A DNA stretch of 64,000 nt. Source: Thamnaconus septentrionalis. Lineage: Eukaryota > Chordata > Actinopteri > Tetraodontiformes > Monacanthidae. Shown piece after piece: positions 26,041-37,489 of the stretch; the stretch's first letter is position 1; the number at the start of each line of letters is the position of its first letter. The position numbers and the translations under genes are program-made. The stretch spans positions 24,355,629 to 24,419,628 of the forward strand of contig CM020505.1 in NCBI GenBank assembly GCA_009823395.1. The letters run 5' to 3'. A model generated the notes under the pieces. The model made no database searches and had not been told where the DNA came from. It worked only from the letters and a program-made list of their open reading frames with translations.

Positions 26041-26420
26041 GGTAGTGTGTCCCAAATCGCATATCTCTTGGCTAAATACTTAAAATTCTGAGTGCATAAG
26101 TGAGCGGAGGGCGTTCACACTGACAAGTATGTGAAAACGCAGTCAAAAGCAAAGAAAAAAATATCTGGTGGAACAAGTGTGAAACTTGACACGCTGAGGG
26201 AACCTCGACGGAGCAGAAGCAGCGTCGCAGCGTTTTGGGTCCAAGCTAACATTAGCGACCGCTAACGTACTTTAGCTGTGGGAGCACCTTGTGATGAGGC
26301 ATTAATGCTGGGGTGTCTGCTGCGTTGCTGTATCCTATGAGGAGACTGAATGAAAGCTTGGAACAAACAACACACATTGTCATTTGTGCGTTGTGTAACA
26401 AGAGTACACAAGTGTACTGC
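26041..26420. mobile_element. Possible left half of a TIR element
   Basis: TAGTGTGTCCCAAATCGCAT at 26043 looks like a fish DNA-transposon terminus, but no opposite inverted end was found nearby. The following sequence has no coding frame. If real, it is truncated. Confidence 0.25.
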
Positions 26421-28019
26421 ATTTCAGTATACCAGTGGAAGTAATTGATGATTTAGGGTCTTAGTTTGTCAACAACTTACTAGAAGTATTTCTACCAGTC
26501 ATTTCATTAAAAGTATGACTTTACCATCTGCCAGCTTTGTCTTCTGGAACCAGAGAACCAAAATCAAACCCTGCTGTTCAATAATACAAAGCTGTGTAAA
26601 GCACCGTTTGCCTTTGACCTGCTGTCCATCTTAAGCAACTGCAAATGGTGACTGGCAAAAATTCTGCTTTTCAACTGCAAGATGACCGTAGACGCTGCTG
26701 AACGACTGCCTGATTCAAGGAGACGTTTGTTCTCTTCTGTCAACCTTTTGACAAGTTGGATGACAAGCAGGAGGTTCACAGGATGAGAATCCTTGTCACT
26801 CTTGACAAGCGATCAGGAGCAACTCCAGATTTATTCACCTGTTTATCTTATTAGGGCCCTCTGTGGCTGACACGGCTGCCACCCTCCTCCCCCATCCTGT
26901 GAAACTAACCTCTTTAATCCAGGATGCTCTGGAGATCACCCTCACACTCACCCAGCCCGCCCTACGCTCTCTGCTAAGAGAAGCGCATGAATTAGCGCAT
27001 GAAGATCAGCGCCGTTTTCATCACTCCCTGAAAGTATCACTGGGAGTTGAAGGAACAGGAACTGGAGTCATGGCGGCACACCCGTACTGGCGCAACCTCG
27101 CCAACGTCACCCTTGAGAGTGTCTGCATGAGCACAAGCGAAGAGTCTTCAAACAAACGCCACGTCAAATTCCACCGCATATGTCAGTGTTTTCTCTGTTA
27201 ATAAAGATTTAACATGGCTGACAACCTCTGCAAGTTTCATGTCAGTGGACTGGATGATGCCCTGCCCCCCCCACTCCCGATCACAACAGCAATACAAGAG
27301 GCTACAGTTACAGCGGCACCAGTTATCGAGGGAACGAGAGGTAACGTTGACCAAACAACTTCTGCACAACGCTGCTACACAATGCAGCACTTGTGGCCTC
27401 ACTGATGCTCAACTTCAAACCCACATCATGTCTGTCAGGACTCTCCGGGCGTAGAGTTCAACTGATACAACTACTGTTGCTCAGTTCAAAGGCACAAAGT
27501 AAAAATGAGAAACGGGAACGTATGCAATCAGTGTATGGTTCGGATGCGATGCGTAGCCTGGCAACAATAACAGTGTTGGTGCATTTTTCCACCTTTGAAA
27601 AGTTACAGATGAAACCTGCACACGGTTCAAGTGCAACCATGACTGCCAAGGATTTCTATGTTTTTCAATCTTCATTTCCTCCTCCTTCACATGCAGAACC
27701 ACAACAAAATCTTCATGGTCGTCTCAGAAGCCCCAGCCAATTCTCAAGTTAAGCATATGGTAGAGTGTATATGTAACATACTGTATATTCTAATGTTAGC
27801 TTTTTATAGAATCCAAAAAAATACCTTAAAGAACACAGCCAACAAAACAAACACAAACAAAAGGTTCATGTCCATTTTGTTATTGTGATGTCAAAACTGT
27901 CTGACACGATTTGATATATCGATATAACCATATATATTATATAGCCATATCCCTGGCTATATAATAAGAAAAAAAAGAGAAAGAAAACACTTCAGCTGGC
28001 AGACAGTTGTATGGCGTGG
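26421..28019. other. No gene recognised
   Basis: A 112-codon + frame at 26863-27201 has ordinary-looking residues but no domain I know and no splice or promoter context. Short leucine/glutamine-rich frames near 27239-27454 are likewise unassigned. There is a TATA-rich palindromic patch at 27908-27965. Confidence 0.45.
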
Positions 28020-28189
28020 CCAGTGTGGAGGTGGGAGGTGAGCCATGGTTTTATCTTCAACACTGGTGTGAGATTGCAGGTCTGCTCGGCTAACAAACTT
28101 CTCAGGCAGACGGTGAATCAGCCCTAATCAAGTGCCTGACACACACTGGCTTTGTGACGACTGGGTGAAAGGTATTCATTGCAGTGGAG

Positions 28190-28560
28190 TTGAACATCAT
28201 TGCGTCTGATTGACTGGGACTGGCGGGCAGCGCTGGGTTAAGGGGGCTCGGGGGGTTGGCCTGGTCAGACAGGAGGAGAGGAGGCAGACGAGGAGAGAGA
28301 CTGAGGAGGCAGGCCTCTGGTAAACGGCCGGTCCACAGAGAGGAGCAGCGCCAGGCTAATGAAGCCTGATCACAGCCGCTCTGTCAGTCAGCCAGCTGAA
28401 ACAAGGTCTAACAGCATCGTAATGAAGAGAGCCTCTGCAGCAGCAGGCTGTGGGTTCAGGCAGACACAGGTAGAGCCCGTCTCCCATTATGCTCCTCAAT
28501 AGCCCCCGACCAGCAGCAGCAGCTAACAAAGAGCAAAGGGAGGGTCCAACTTTTAAGAGC
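28190..28560. promoter_or_regulatory. Candidate conserved noncoding element
   Basis: GCGTCTGATTGACTGGGACT, GCCAGGCTAATGAAGCCTGA, GCATCGTAATGAAGAGAG and CCATTATGCTCCTCAATAGC fall in unique, moderately GC-rich sequence. The overlapping 146-codon - frame has no domain and is probably chance. Confidence 0.35.
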
Positions 28561-30147
28561 AACAACAGCTTTTTCATTCTCTTTGATAGAAACAAAGCAG
28601 AGAGAGCAGCGCTGGAAGGAGCTGTAGATGGATGCACTGTTGGTCTGCTGCAGACACACAAGGCTGCAGGTAACTGCACACACGAAAACCACCTCCAATA
28701 TTGCTGCCGTCTGTCAGAACTCATCGAGCAACTTTTCTGCCATGAGCAAAGAAAATTAACTCCATCAAAAATATTCTGAAAATGTAAAATAGGCAAAGGT
28801 TGGTGGAATCCAACTCCCTTCCAACATCATAGCCTCCATAAAGCACATCACCTGTTACATGGACTATCACAAGACTTTAGATGCAATGCGCCCCTCAAAG
28901 CCACAATAGAAGAGCCAGATATTGACTATGATGTACATACATGATTGTAAAACTAATGTTTTGTTGACGCCAGTCTTTAGTGACGTCAATGTTCCAGCAG
29001 AATGCATATTTGTGTTAGCAAAGCTCAAGTCATGTTAGCGTTGCTTTCAATGGCTTTGTTGAGTCTCCCTGGTAAAACTTTGACACTGCCTGATCACTGC
29101 AATGAGCTTTTTGTTTCACATTTAATCTAAGGAGATGTGATTATTTTTGTCAACTTGGCTGTTGCACTTTATTTAATGTGTACATGCATCTGCTGAGTTT
29201 TGACCCAGTTGGATGTGTTGGCCTTGTGACTTTAAAAACATTACAAACAGGCACGTTCCTGGACTCATCGCTTGCTCTTAGTGGTATATTCATAAAAAGA
29301 AAAAGTATTTTTTCACTGCATTGCATTTGATTTCTTAAACAGGACTTAAAGTGTGACTGTGTGCAGATCCTCCACTGCAGTCACCACTGCTCTGACTGTG
29401 AAGGAGACTCTTCATCACTCGTTCCTGGTTACTCTTTCAGTGTTGGTGTCACCACCGTGCTGTCAATGTGCAACAATACCGTCCCATGAAGAATTGCATG
29501 CAAAAACTAATTAGATGCACAAATCATAGTGTTTTGTGTGCAAACGTTTTAGCAATCTTATTAATAAAACACAACCATGATACAGCTTCACTGAGTCATT
29601 AAATATGCATATGCACATTGGGATCCCAACTTTTCATGGATTCATGAAACATTCCCGGCTAAATGCTCCCAGCGAAGCAACACTGCACTACTGCACATGG
29701 GAATAGCGGGCGATTAACAGACAAAATGTGGACAAAACCAAGTTGTTAGACACTTAAAGCTGCAGTTAATGCCGCCTTATAGGCAAGATTATTGATGGTT
29801 GACGACAACCCGGATGTGTGGAACAAGAGTGGAAAAACCAGTAGGTGTGACAACATCAAAATTAGATTTCACACAAGATTCCAGAGTCCCTTGGAAAATA
29901 CAAACTGATGTATTTTGTGTTGAGAAGCTGAAGAGTGAGTGAACCCTGACAGCCACTGTGACCACATGGTTGCTTTGTGTTGCTTTATCTTCTCCAGGTG
30001 TTTCTTATCACTGCCATCACTTCCAGTGACGGAAGAGCAGCCAGGTACCAACAGCAGCTGCAGCCAATTACCAGAGAGCACTTTATAGATGCCCATTGGC
30101 CGCTCGCTCGCTCTCTCTCTCTCATTGCTGCTTGTGTGTGTGGTGTA
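28561..30147. other. No gene recognised
   Basis: AT-rich unique DNA. A short (CT)n lies just before the TIR element at 30148 (30104-30123). Nothing else supported. Confidence 0.5.
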
Positions 30148-30736
30148 TGTCTCAATTCAGGCTCTGCATCCTTGAAGTACGCATTTGAAACGAAGTTGCG
30201 TCATAGCACTGCGCGAAGGCTCCTCCCAATTCCCAAAAGTCCTTAGGACGCTCCAAATGCGTACTCGTAATGCGCCCTTGTTTTAGCCGATTCCAAGGAT
30301 GCACCGCTACTATCCTTCGCGTACTTCTGTATCCCATGATGCTTTGCGTGCTGCTGCAAAGCATCATGGGATCCTGGGAAGTCAGCTGAAATTAGCGTCA
30401 TGTACTGGTAAAGACACGAGGTATAAATTTAAGTATTGAAGTTTCACATGAAATATACAGTTTTTAACGTAGGGTTTTTACTCATTTGATCATCCAACGG
30501 CATCGTTAGATGGCGAACCAATGGTTAGCTTGATACTGTAAAAAACGTCACTTCTGGTGTTGGCCAGCAGGAGGGAACGGCAGTGACGCAACCAGGAAAT
30601 ACGCCGAAGGCTAGACCGTCGCGTGTGGTTACCGGGGAGGCGGGTTTGGTCCGTCCTTCTAGGCCGGGTCCTCGAAGAACGCTTCCTTCAGACTGAGGAC
30701 ACTTGTTTGGAAGGGTGCAGACCCTGAATTGAGACA
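30148..30736. mobile_element. Terminal-inverted-repeat element, family not assigned
   Basis: The left end TGTCTCAATTCAGGCTCTGC and the right end (reverse complement TGTCTCAATTCAGGGTCTGC) form an inverted repeat of about 26 bp with few mismatches. The element is about 590 bp with no coding frame recognised. It contains a perfect 17-bp-stem foldback at 30331-30372. I could not define an unambiguous target-site duplication, so the superfamily is left open. Confidence 0.7.
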
Positions 30737-31059
30737 CAGCCCAAGTGTGTGTCTAGATGTGCAGTGAGAGCTGTTTGTTCTTTACATGAGAGCACTGTGT
30801 TCATGTGTCGTGATTGTCTCTCTTGAGGGCTGATTTGGGCCATGCGTGCAGCTGTGTGTGTTTCTGTGATGAAGACGTACGTACGGTGTCTGAGGGAGGA
30901 CAACTAGAAGAGACACTCAGGGCCCAGAATAAAAGTGAGCAAAGCTGTTTAACTGCTAAAGAAAAGAAAGGCTTCTTTTTCTTCATCACCACTAACAGAA
31001 GATCTCACCACCTGTGTGAAGTCAATGTGTCCCCACCACACCCAAAAAAAGCAAAGTTT

Positions 31060-31400
31060 GAAAGCTTTCATGGCTGTATGACAAGAGCGAGTCAAGTCTC
31101 CATGGTCGATCTAGCGGCCCGTGGCGTCGCCTCAGGACTGACCTCTAGGTGGCCCTCACCCTGTGTGGTAAGTGCTCTGTCACAAGGCTGCCAGGGGCGA
31201 CGGCATATGCCACCAACTCCCCGGTGTCCTCAGCACGGTCAACGCAGGGCGGCTAATGGAGGCATTATTCTCTGCTTGAAGCTGCGCTGTCTTTGCTCAG
31301 ATGGACCTGCAGCTCGGTTTCCTTCTGCCCACCGTCAAACTGCTGCCAGGCTGAATGACAGCGCGCTGCCTAATGCAACAACTGCCACAATCCACAGGTG
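31060..31400. promoter_or_regulatory. Candidate conserved noncoding element
   Basis: GC-balanced unique sequence with GGCGGCTAATGGAGGCATTA, CAGGCTGAATGACAGCGCGC and CTGCCTAATGCAAC. It overlaps a 195-codon + frame (30814-31401) that starts upstream of it and shows no domain. Regulatory DNA is more likely than coding. Confidence 0.3.
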
Positions 31401-31974
31401 AGGCACTCCTCAGCCAGGAGGAGTCACTGGGACTGTTTCGCTGCACTTACAGCTTCTTACTTAAAGGATTGCATAGGATGGGATGGGACGGTATTGAAAA
31501 AGTTGGTACAATATGTCAGGAAGGATGAGCAATATACAGTATAATCTCAAAGCAGAAGTGGGACACCAGCACTCACTGTCCTTCATCCTTGCAGCCTGGA
31601 GGACAGCAAGCATCAGCATCATGCACCCAACTTTATCATACAACAAAGACACTGATGGATCATTTAAGCTTAACCATTACTTTATTGTCCCTCACAATCA
31701 GTTCAAATCATTATTGATAGCAACATGCAAACACCCAGACTGCCAAATGCTGCACTGAGGCTCTGACCCCCTGGAGGCCCCTGAGACCCCCTGGAGGCCC
31801 CCTGGACACCCCCTGGTCCAGGACAAACTGAATTCAATGACTGAAGTGGACTTTGCTGGCACCGAGTGCACGCCTGCCACCCAGCAGCTGCAGAGTTGAA
31901 GAGCTTTCAATCGATTCCGGCTCCTTCTTTCTTTGTCAGCGGCCGCAGTTCCCGTGTGTCACCGTGTGGCCGTC
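31401..31974. other. Gene-free; short CCCCTGG minisatellite
   Basis: 31766-31818 repeats GACCCCCTGGAGGCCCCTGA-type units about three times. The rest is unassigned. Confidence 0.6.
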
Positions 31975-32310
31975 CCACTTAATTACAGAGCTCAGTAGTT
32001 TAGTATGGGAGTGCTGGGGCTCGAATATACACCGTTACACACTGTCGAGGCACGAGCCCAGTGCGGCGGGCACAAAGCAAGCGCTACAAGTAAATTATCT
32101 CCTCTGTACAAGTCTATAATTAGTCTTCCCACCCTTGTTACAAAGCAGGCATGTGTTTCATGGAGGAATAAAAAGATTACTTCAAACCTTAACCCTGCCC
32201 TATTTTCTCTCCTCTCTCCCTGAGATAGTTTTATAGCAAGCAAAGATAAGAGGAGAGCTACAGGGAGAGACTTTATAATGCGTCTCGGTATCAGTGAGTG
32301 TAAGGGGAGT
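31975..32310. promoter_or_regulatory. Candidate conserved noncoding element
   Basis: CACTTAATTACAGAGCTCAG, AGTAAATTATCTCC, CTATAATTAGTCTTCCC, GTTACAAAGC and GATAGTTTTATAGCAAGCAAAG. Dense TAAT cores with a TCF/SOX-like ACAAAG, and no repeats. Confidence 0.45.
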
Positions 32311-32499
32311 TCTGAAGCAGAGTGGAATGAGCAGCCTGGGGCTTATGTCCTCAAATCACAGCTTTCCCAAGCACAGCGCTCTCCTCTCTCACAGCCACAG
32401 CCGGAGACGCTACAGGGACGGGAATGGGCTTCCACACCCTCCATGTGTACCTGCTCCTTGGTGATGTATGTGTGCCGTCATCACACGCAACCGTACCGT

Positions 32500-32800
32500 A
32501 TAAATAATACAACTTTATAATATCGTCTCCACTGGCTCCCATCCAATTTGGAGCAATTAGTTGACAATACTCCTCCCCCCTCTGGTCGCTGCGAGGTGTT
32601 GCGGGAGTGGAGGGGTTGACGCCCGCATCCATAAAACATAAAGGGGTCGCGTTTAATTGCAAGGGAGAAAGGAGATGAGACAAGGCCAATTACCTCTGTC
32701 GCCCACGGCGGTATTTTAGTTTGTTCCACAGCAGCTCGGTGTTCTGGACCACTTGGTGTTTGCGATGAGAAGAACTTGCTGGTAGCAGCCATTCCTCAAC
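32500..32800. promoter_or_regulatory. Candidate conserved noncoding element
   Basis: TTTATAATATCGTCTCCACT, CCATCCAATTTGGAGCAATT, CATCCATAAAACATAAAGGG, GTTTAATTGC and GGCCAATTACCTCTGTCGCC in unique sequence. The mix of Hox-type TTTAT/CATAAA and Iroquois/Nkx-type cores is typical of deeply conserved enhancers. Confidence 0.45.
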
Positions 32801-33019
32801 TGCAATAAAAAAACATTAAACAAAGTCAGCACATAAAGACTAATTACCTAACAAAGCACCGACCAGTCCTCTCATCGTGCCTCTACTTTGACTCTGGGAA
32901 GTATAAACATGCCCAAGAGTTTGGCTGCCGTGGCTCTGACAATAAGAAAAATGCCAAGAAAGGGAAAATAGCACAGGAAGTAGCAGCAGAAAATAGAGTC
33001 AAAGAGCCGGAAGAGGGGA

Positions 33020-33390
33020 AAGTGCCAGTGAGTGGCGTCACGGGAGCTCAGAGCGGCCAGTGGCTACGACGCTATTGAGCGCCGGTCGGCCGGCCGGCGC
33101 TCTCTGATTTCTCTCCCTCCCTTTGCTCTTCCCCCTTTCAAAGTGCACTTGAAAGCTCCTCCAAGGTATTGAGCAGGTGGGAGCGTGCGCCGAGGCAGAC
33201 TGAGGCGGAGGGAGAGTGGGCCGGGCGGGGCACAGCGGCCCGGCTCCCTCCATCTCCGTCCAAGAGCGCAGAGATGCACGACTCAGAGGTCCAAAGGCTC
33301 AGCGGCTCGCAGCCGCAGCCGGCGTCTCCCAGGAGCCTTCAGTCAACACGGGTGGAAATTGGAGGAGTCTGAGTCGGCGCCCGGGGTGAA
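33020..33390. promoter_or_regulatory. Orphan CpG-rich block
   Basis: CpG dinucleotides are frequent (GCGCCGGTCGGCCGGCCGGC near 33080; GCCGGGCGGGGCACAGCGGC near 33219) in the middle of the desert, with no recognised gene. It may mark a noncoding transcript start or an enhancer CpG island. The short arginine-rich frames here are a composition effect. Confidence 0.35.
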
Positions 33391-33639
33391 GGCTCACCAC
33401 AGAGGCTGCCAAAAAAGTACTCACAGATGAAAGGAGAAGACTCTCTACACTTTAACTTGTTTAAAAGACTGATAGGAAAACAAGACAACAAAGCAGTGGA
33501 CTGTCTTCCTTTTGAAATGTGGCCCTCACCTCCACTAGCACCTCTTCACAAGTCTGTGTGCACCCTGCTAAGGCTGTGCAAACTCTGCATAACATTGCAG
33601 GAAGGGAGCAGAGCAGAAGGCAGAATCGACTCCATCCAC

Positions 33640-33820
33640 ATTTCTAAAGTTCGCATTTTATTATAATTGATCAAAAACAGAGCGGGGCTTTGAATGCTGC
33701 CTCCTCTGGGAGCAGCTTCAAACACTATCAATTATAGAACCGGCTCAGAGCAGCGGAGTCAATTCCCTATCAATAAAGTATTCAGCGGCAATCACCAAGA
33801 GATTAAGGGGAGAGATGAAC
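33640..33820. promoter_or_regulatory. Candidate conserved noncoding element
   Basis: CATTTTATTATAATTGATCA, CACTATCAATTATAGAACCG, CCTATCAATAAAGTATTC and GGCAATCACC: repeated ATCAAT/TAATTG cores in both orientations within 180 bp. Confidence 0.4.
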
Positions 33821-34479
33821 TAAGTGCAAACCCCAGGGCTGCCCAAATCTAGTGCAGGCTGAATGCTACAGTAAACTAAGCCGCTTCAGATGATCAAACA
33901 GGAGCTCTTCCAATCAAACGCTGCATCAAGCCACAGCCAGCAGCCTCATACAATGTCAGCGACTGCCCTGACACTGGAAACTGCTTCCACACTTCTGCTG
34001 TTCCTCTGCCGGAGGTCTCCTTCTCATGACATCGTAGTCATCAAAATAAATTAATCAGCTGCTCAAGAAAACCAGAGCGAGTGTTGAGGTGCAGTGAAGC
34101 ACCTGAAAAGCATCAAGCTGGGTTTGTGTCGTCCTTGCTACCCCAAAATAAAATCTGTTTTATCAGCAATAATACTTGAACATCCCTCTCTCTAAATACT
34201 AATAATAATTACTGAGCCCTGGAAAGACTTTCACTCATAGCATACAGCTATGGGGTTGTCCACACTGCCTAAATCAATAAGCCCCATAATAATGAATCAG
34301 AAACAATACATTTTGCAGGTATAAGGCCTGAATGTGAGATCTTTTTGATCTCTATATTAAAGGAGACCTGGACACAGAATAGTGCTCCGCATGCACTACA
34401 CAACTACCCTATTACACTGGTGTCTCTACCTGTGGATACATTTCTACAACAGAATAGAGGAGATGTGAACGGAGCTGAG
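33821..34479. other. Gene-free; nothing specific recognised
   Basis: Unique AT-rich DNA with TAATAATAATTACTGAGCCC near 34200 and AATAATGAATCAGAAACAAT near 34288. It may belong to the adjacent regulatory block. Confidence 0.4.
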
Positions 34480-35040
34480 TCGCAACATTTTCATGCATTA
34501 AATTACGACGCCGCGTACATATGAGAGTATAGATGCACTCCGTCAGAGTATCAGTGTCACGCAGTGTAGATCTATTGACCGAGCGCTGCCGTATCAATGA
34601 CACCTTCAATTTTCACAGGCCCTTCTCCCTGGAAGCCTCTGCTGCGACACAATCATTACAAATTGATTGCAAAATAGCTAACAATCATGATTAAATCATT
34701 AAATTCTTGTCTACGCTTCAGAGAATGGGGAGAAAATTAACTTCCCACCAACCTCATTTTTTCCCGAACACAAAATAATGATTTTCTGCCAGTCTAATTA
34801 CAAAGCCAACATCTGATCAAGCCGGCAACCAGAGGGGATTATCACATGCGCCAGTATTAGACCTCATTACCAGCCTGAGTGCAGAATTATTACATCTTGT
34901 AATTGGATGGTGAGATTTATATACAGATCAGGCCGCTTTCTGTAAGATTGTAATTACAGGCTTCGTTGGTTAGCCACTTATCACTCAGCGCTGGAGTGCA
35001 GGAAAGTGGCGCGTGGAAGAGCATTTCATTAATCCCTCAG
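34480..35040. promoter_or_regulatory. Strong candidate conserved noncoding element
   Basis: The densest motif block of the window: CATGCATTAAATTACGACGC, ACAATCATTACAAATTGATT, ATCATGATTAAATCATTAAA, CAGTCTAATTACAAAGCC, CCTCATTACC, TTATTACATCTTGTAATTGG, TGTAAGATTGTAATTACAGG and TTTCATTAATCCCTCAGCC. More than ten TAAT cores lie in about 560 bp without simple repeats or coding frames. Its enhancer role for the flanking Iroquois genes is inference. Confidence 0.5.
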
Positions 35041-35386
35041 CCTGTCAGAGAGGGGAAACGCTGCTTGTCTCTTTTACAAACAACGGCACCGTCTCAGAGC
35101 CGCCCCTGGTAGGAGGAGCCTGACAGCACTCGCTTCCCATTGGCCTGAATTCAAAGGGTTTTATTGCGGAACAGGTGCCGTTTTTTGGTGTATAAATGTT
35201 ATTGTGTGTATTCTGCTTGGACAAGATGAAATGTTGACACACTCGCACAACTTCAGAGAAGAACTGCACCTGAATACAAGGAACACAGTGACTACAGTGG
35301 GAGGTTGACTGCGCTCCTGATGCTCATGACTGTGTCACATGTTTGCCTGTCCACTCTACAGAGGATGCGTCTAGTAGCGACTAGTC
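35041..35386. other. No feature recognised
   Basis: Unique sequence up to the hAT-type element. A TATAAATGTTATT motif at 35191 is isolated. Confidence 0.45.
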
Positions 35387-35754
35387 CAGGCGTGGGCAAA
35401 CTACGGCCCGAGGGGCCATATGCGGCCCATTTAGCTTTTTAATCCGGCCTTTCAGCTGAACGTGAAGAAAAGATACTAATAGTCAGTCAATCATAAAACA
35501 GCTGTATTTCCTCCATGTTTCCTGTGTTTTCAGAGTCATTTCAATAAAGAGCTAAACTGATTTTATGTTGCAACTTTGCTTTGCTTCATTTTCCATTGAC
35601 AATAAAGCAACATGTTTTCTCCATAATATCCCATGATAGACTGTTTCCTCCTATGAGGTGTCTCCCCAAAACACTCCATCCATCTGTTGCTGCTCCTCTG
35701 TCACACTTTGGGCCCCACTGTGGCCCCACCAGTCTAACAGTTTGCCCACCCCTG
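35387..35754 (+). mobile_element. Short non-autonomous hAT-type element
   Basis: Begins CAGGCGTGGGCAAACTACGG and ends AGTTTGCCCACCCCTG, so the ends are inverted repeats of the hAT type. Imperfect 8-bp direct repeats flank it: GACTAGTC at 35379-35386 and GACCAGGC at 35755-35762 (6 of 8 match). No coding capacity is seen. It is the same family, in the opposite orientation, as the element in irx6 intron 4. Confidence 0.8.
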
Positions 35755-35762
35755 GACCAGGC

Positions 35763-36669
35763 CCTCAGTGAGAAGAAGTTGCATCATGGGAGAGCAAACT
35801 GTTCACTCCTTGTCAGTAAAAGAAGAAAGGCCAGAACAATCTCTCTTTCTGTGGTTCTTCCAGCGCTGACAGATGGAGGTAGAAGATGACAGAAGGCCAG
35901 AGCAGCTTTATCATCAAACATCCTGCTTGACCGCTGGCTGCCTTCTGACGGCAGGCTGATGTTTGACTAACTTGAAGCCTGGAAGCAGTCGTGACACCCC
36001 CCCCCCCCCCACCCCTCTCCCACCCAGCCTGCATGGACAAACAGTCATTTAGTTGTCTTTAGCTGCTGTGCATTATTGATCACACAGCTCTTTAGTTCCT
36101 TTGTGGCTGAAGGAGGGGGGGCGCCTTCATGAAATGGATCTGCAGGCTGCTCCAACACTTTTTTCCTTCCAAATGGCACAAATGTGCCAAGTGTGATTAA
36201 CAGCGTGGCCAGAGTCCCTGCGCTGCAGCGGCCGAGCGCAGGGAGACGGAGAAGCCACTGTCATCACTCCTCATCACTGCTGGCCACTAACTGGCTGCTC
36301 CACTCAATAAATAGGCCGCCGCTGATCAACCACAGGAAATATGCTCAGACACCTCTTTTAGAAACCTGTGAGGGTGAAACTGAAGATGAAGGAAAACTGT
36401 GAAGGCGGTGGAAATTCAACTGACCCCCCCCTCAAGCTTCTCACTCTACCCCTCCCAAAAATAAAATAAATCAAATTAAAAAGGCCCTGTGTGTCGTAAA
36501 GCTGATGAGAACACAACGCCTCCCTCCTTGTCTGCCATCCTGCAGCTCAGCCAGCAGAAACTCCTCCGTGCTGGCGTCAGTGTGCAGGAGAATCAAACAT
36601 CGCCGCCGCCTCCTCTCTTTCGCCGTCGACGGGCGCGCTGCATATTCCGGAAGCCCCTCCCCCTCCTGT
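35763..36669. other. Gene-free; weak regulatory-looking stretch at 36160-36340
   Basis: A C run (35996-36010). At 36160-36340 AATGTGCCAAGTGTGATTAA and CTCAATAAATAGGCCGCC resemble regulatory sequence. Nothing coding. Confidence 0.4.
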
Positions 36670-36890
36670 AACAATCAATACAGGGCCCTACATTTTATGG
36701 AACAAGGAGTTAACTTGTTCAATTATGCCACAGACAGCTCTATTCTTTTGTAACAAGTAATCTAGGTAGTGAAATCGATACTGACAGGCTCAAGGCTCGC
36801 CGGCTAATTTCATATTACCTCCAGCCAATGGCAGGGCGGCTCATAATGGAGCTGTAGTTCCACTTCATTATGAGAGGGGAGGCGGGGGGA
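36670..36890. promoter_or_regulatory. Candidate conserved noncoding element
   Basis: ACAATCAATACAGGGCCC, ACATTTTATGGAACAAGG, TTCAATTATGCCACAGACAG, GCTAATTTCATATTACC, GCCAATGGC and GGCTCATAATGGAGC in 220 bp of unique sequence. Confidence 0.45.
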
Positions 36891-36925
36891 TCAATACCAG
36901 CACAGGCTGGTGCACACAGCCGCAT

Positions 36926-37216
36926 CAACACACACACACACACACAATGGCCTGATTTTCCACACACAAAGTAACAGAAACGCACACACACGGTAGCCCC
37001 CCCGCTCGCCCTGGGGGTGTGCTTTGTGGGCTGATGAGGGGTTCACCCAACCGCCCCCCCCCCCCCCAAAAAAAAAAAAATAAATAAATGACTCTTCCAA
37101 TTGTCAGCAAACACACACGCACGCACGCACACACACACACACACACACACACCTCTGTCAAGCAGTCATGAGTAGGAAACATCCCCACTTTTATTCACTG
37201 ATTCTCCAGTCAGTGG

Positions 37217-37259
<43 letters not shown>
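36926..37259. repeat. (CA)n microsatellite cluster with C/A homopolymers
   Basis: CA runs at 36929-36947, 37110-37153 and 37219-37259, and C then A runs at 37052-37080. Frames crossing these are artefacts. Confidence 0.9.
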
Positions 37260-37262
<3 letters not shown>

Positions 37263-37489
37263 AAACATTAAGACTTGACTTGTTCACAACAAGGTCATGA
37301 AGAGACTCAGAGGTGACTGGAGAGGAAAACAGAGGGAAAATAAAAGAAGGGGGAGGGAAAGAAGGGAAAATAAGGCGGGGGGGGGGTGGAGCAGGAGGAA
37401 AAGGATAACCTTCAGATGGAGGATCAAGTCTTTGACCTCTGCAGATAATTACAAATTAAAACTCCATATCTTCTTTTGTTAAGAGGGCA

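Noticed and set aside
26863..27201. 112-codon + strand frame with ordinary residue mix
   Set aside because: No family recognised, no upstream or downstream exon, and flanks look like decayed repeat. Kept only as a note.
30814..31401. 195-codon + strand open frame
   Set aside because: No recognisable domain, begins inside microsatellite-like GTGTGT sequence, has no splice or promoter context, and its 3' half looks like regulatory DNA.
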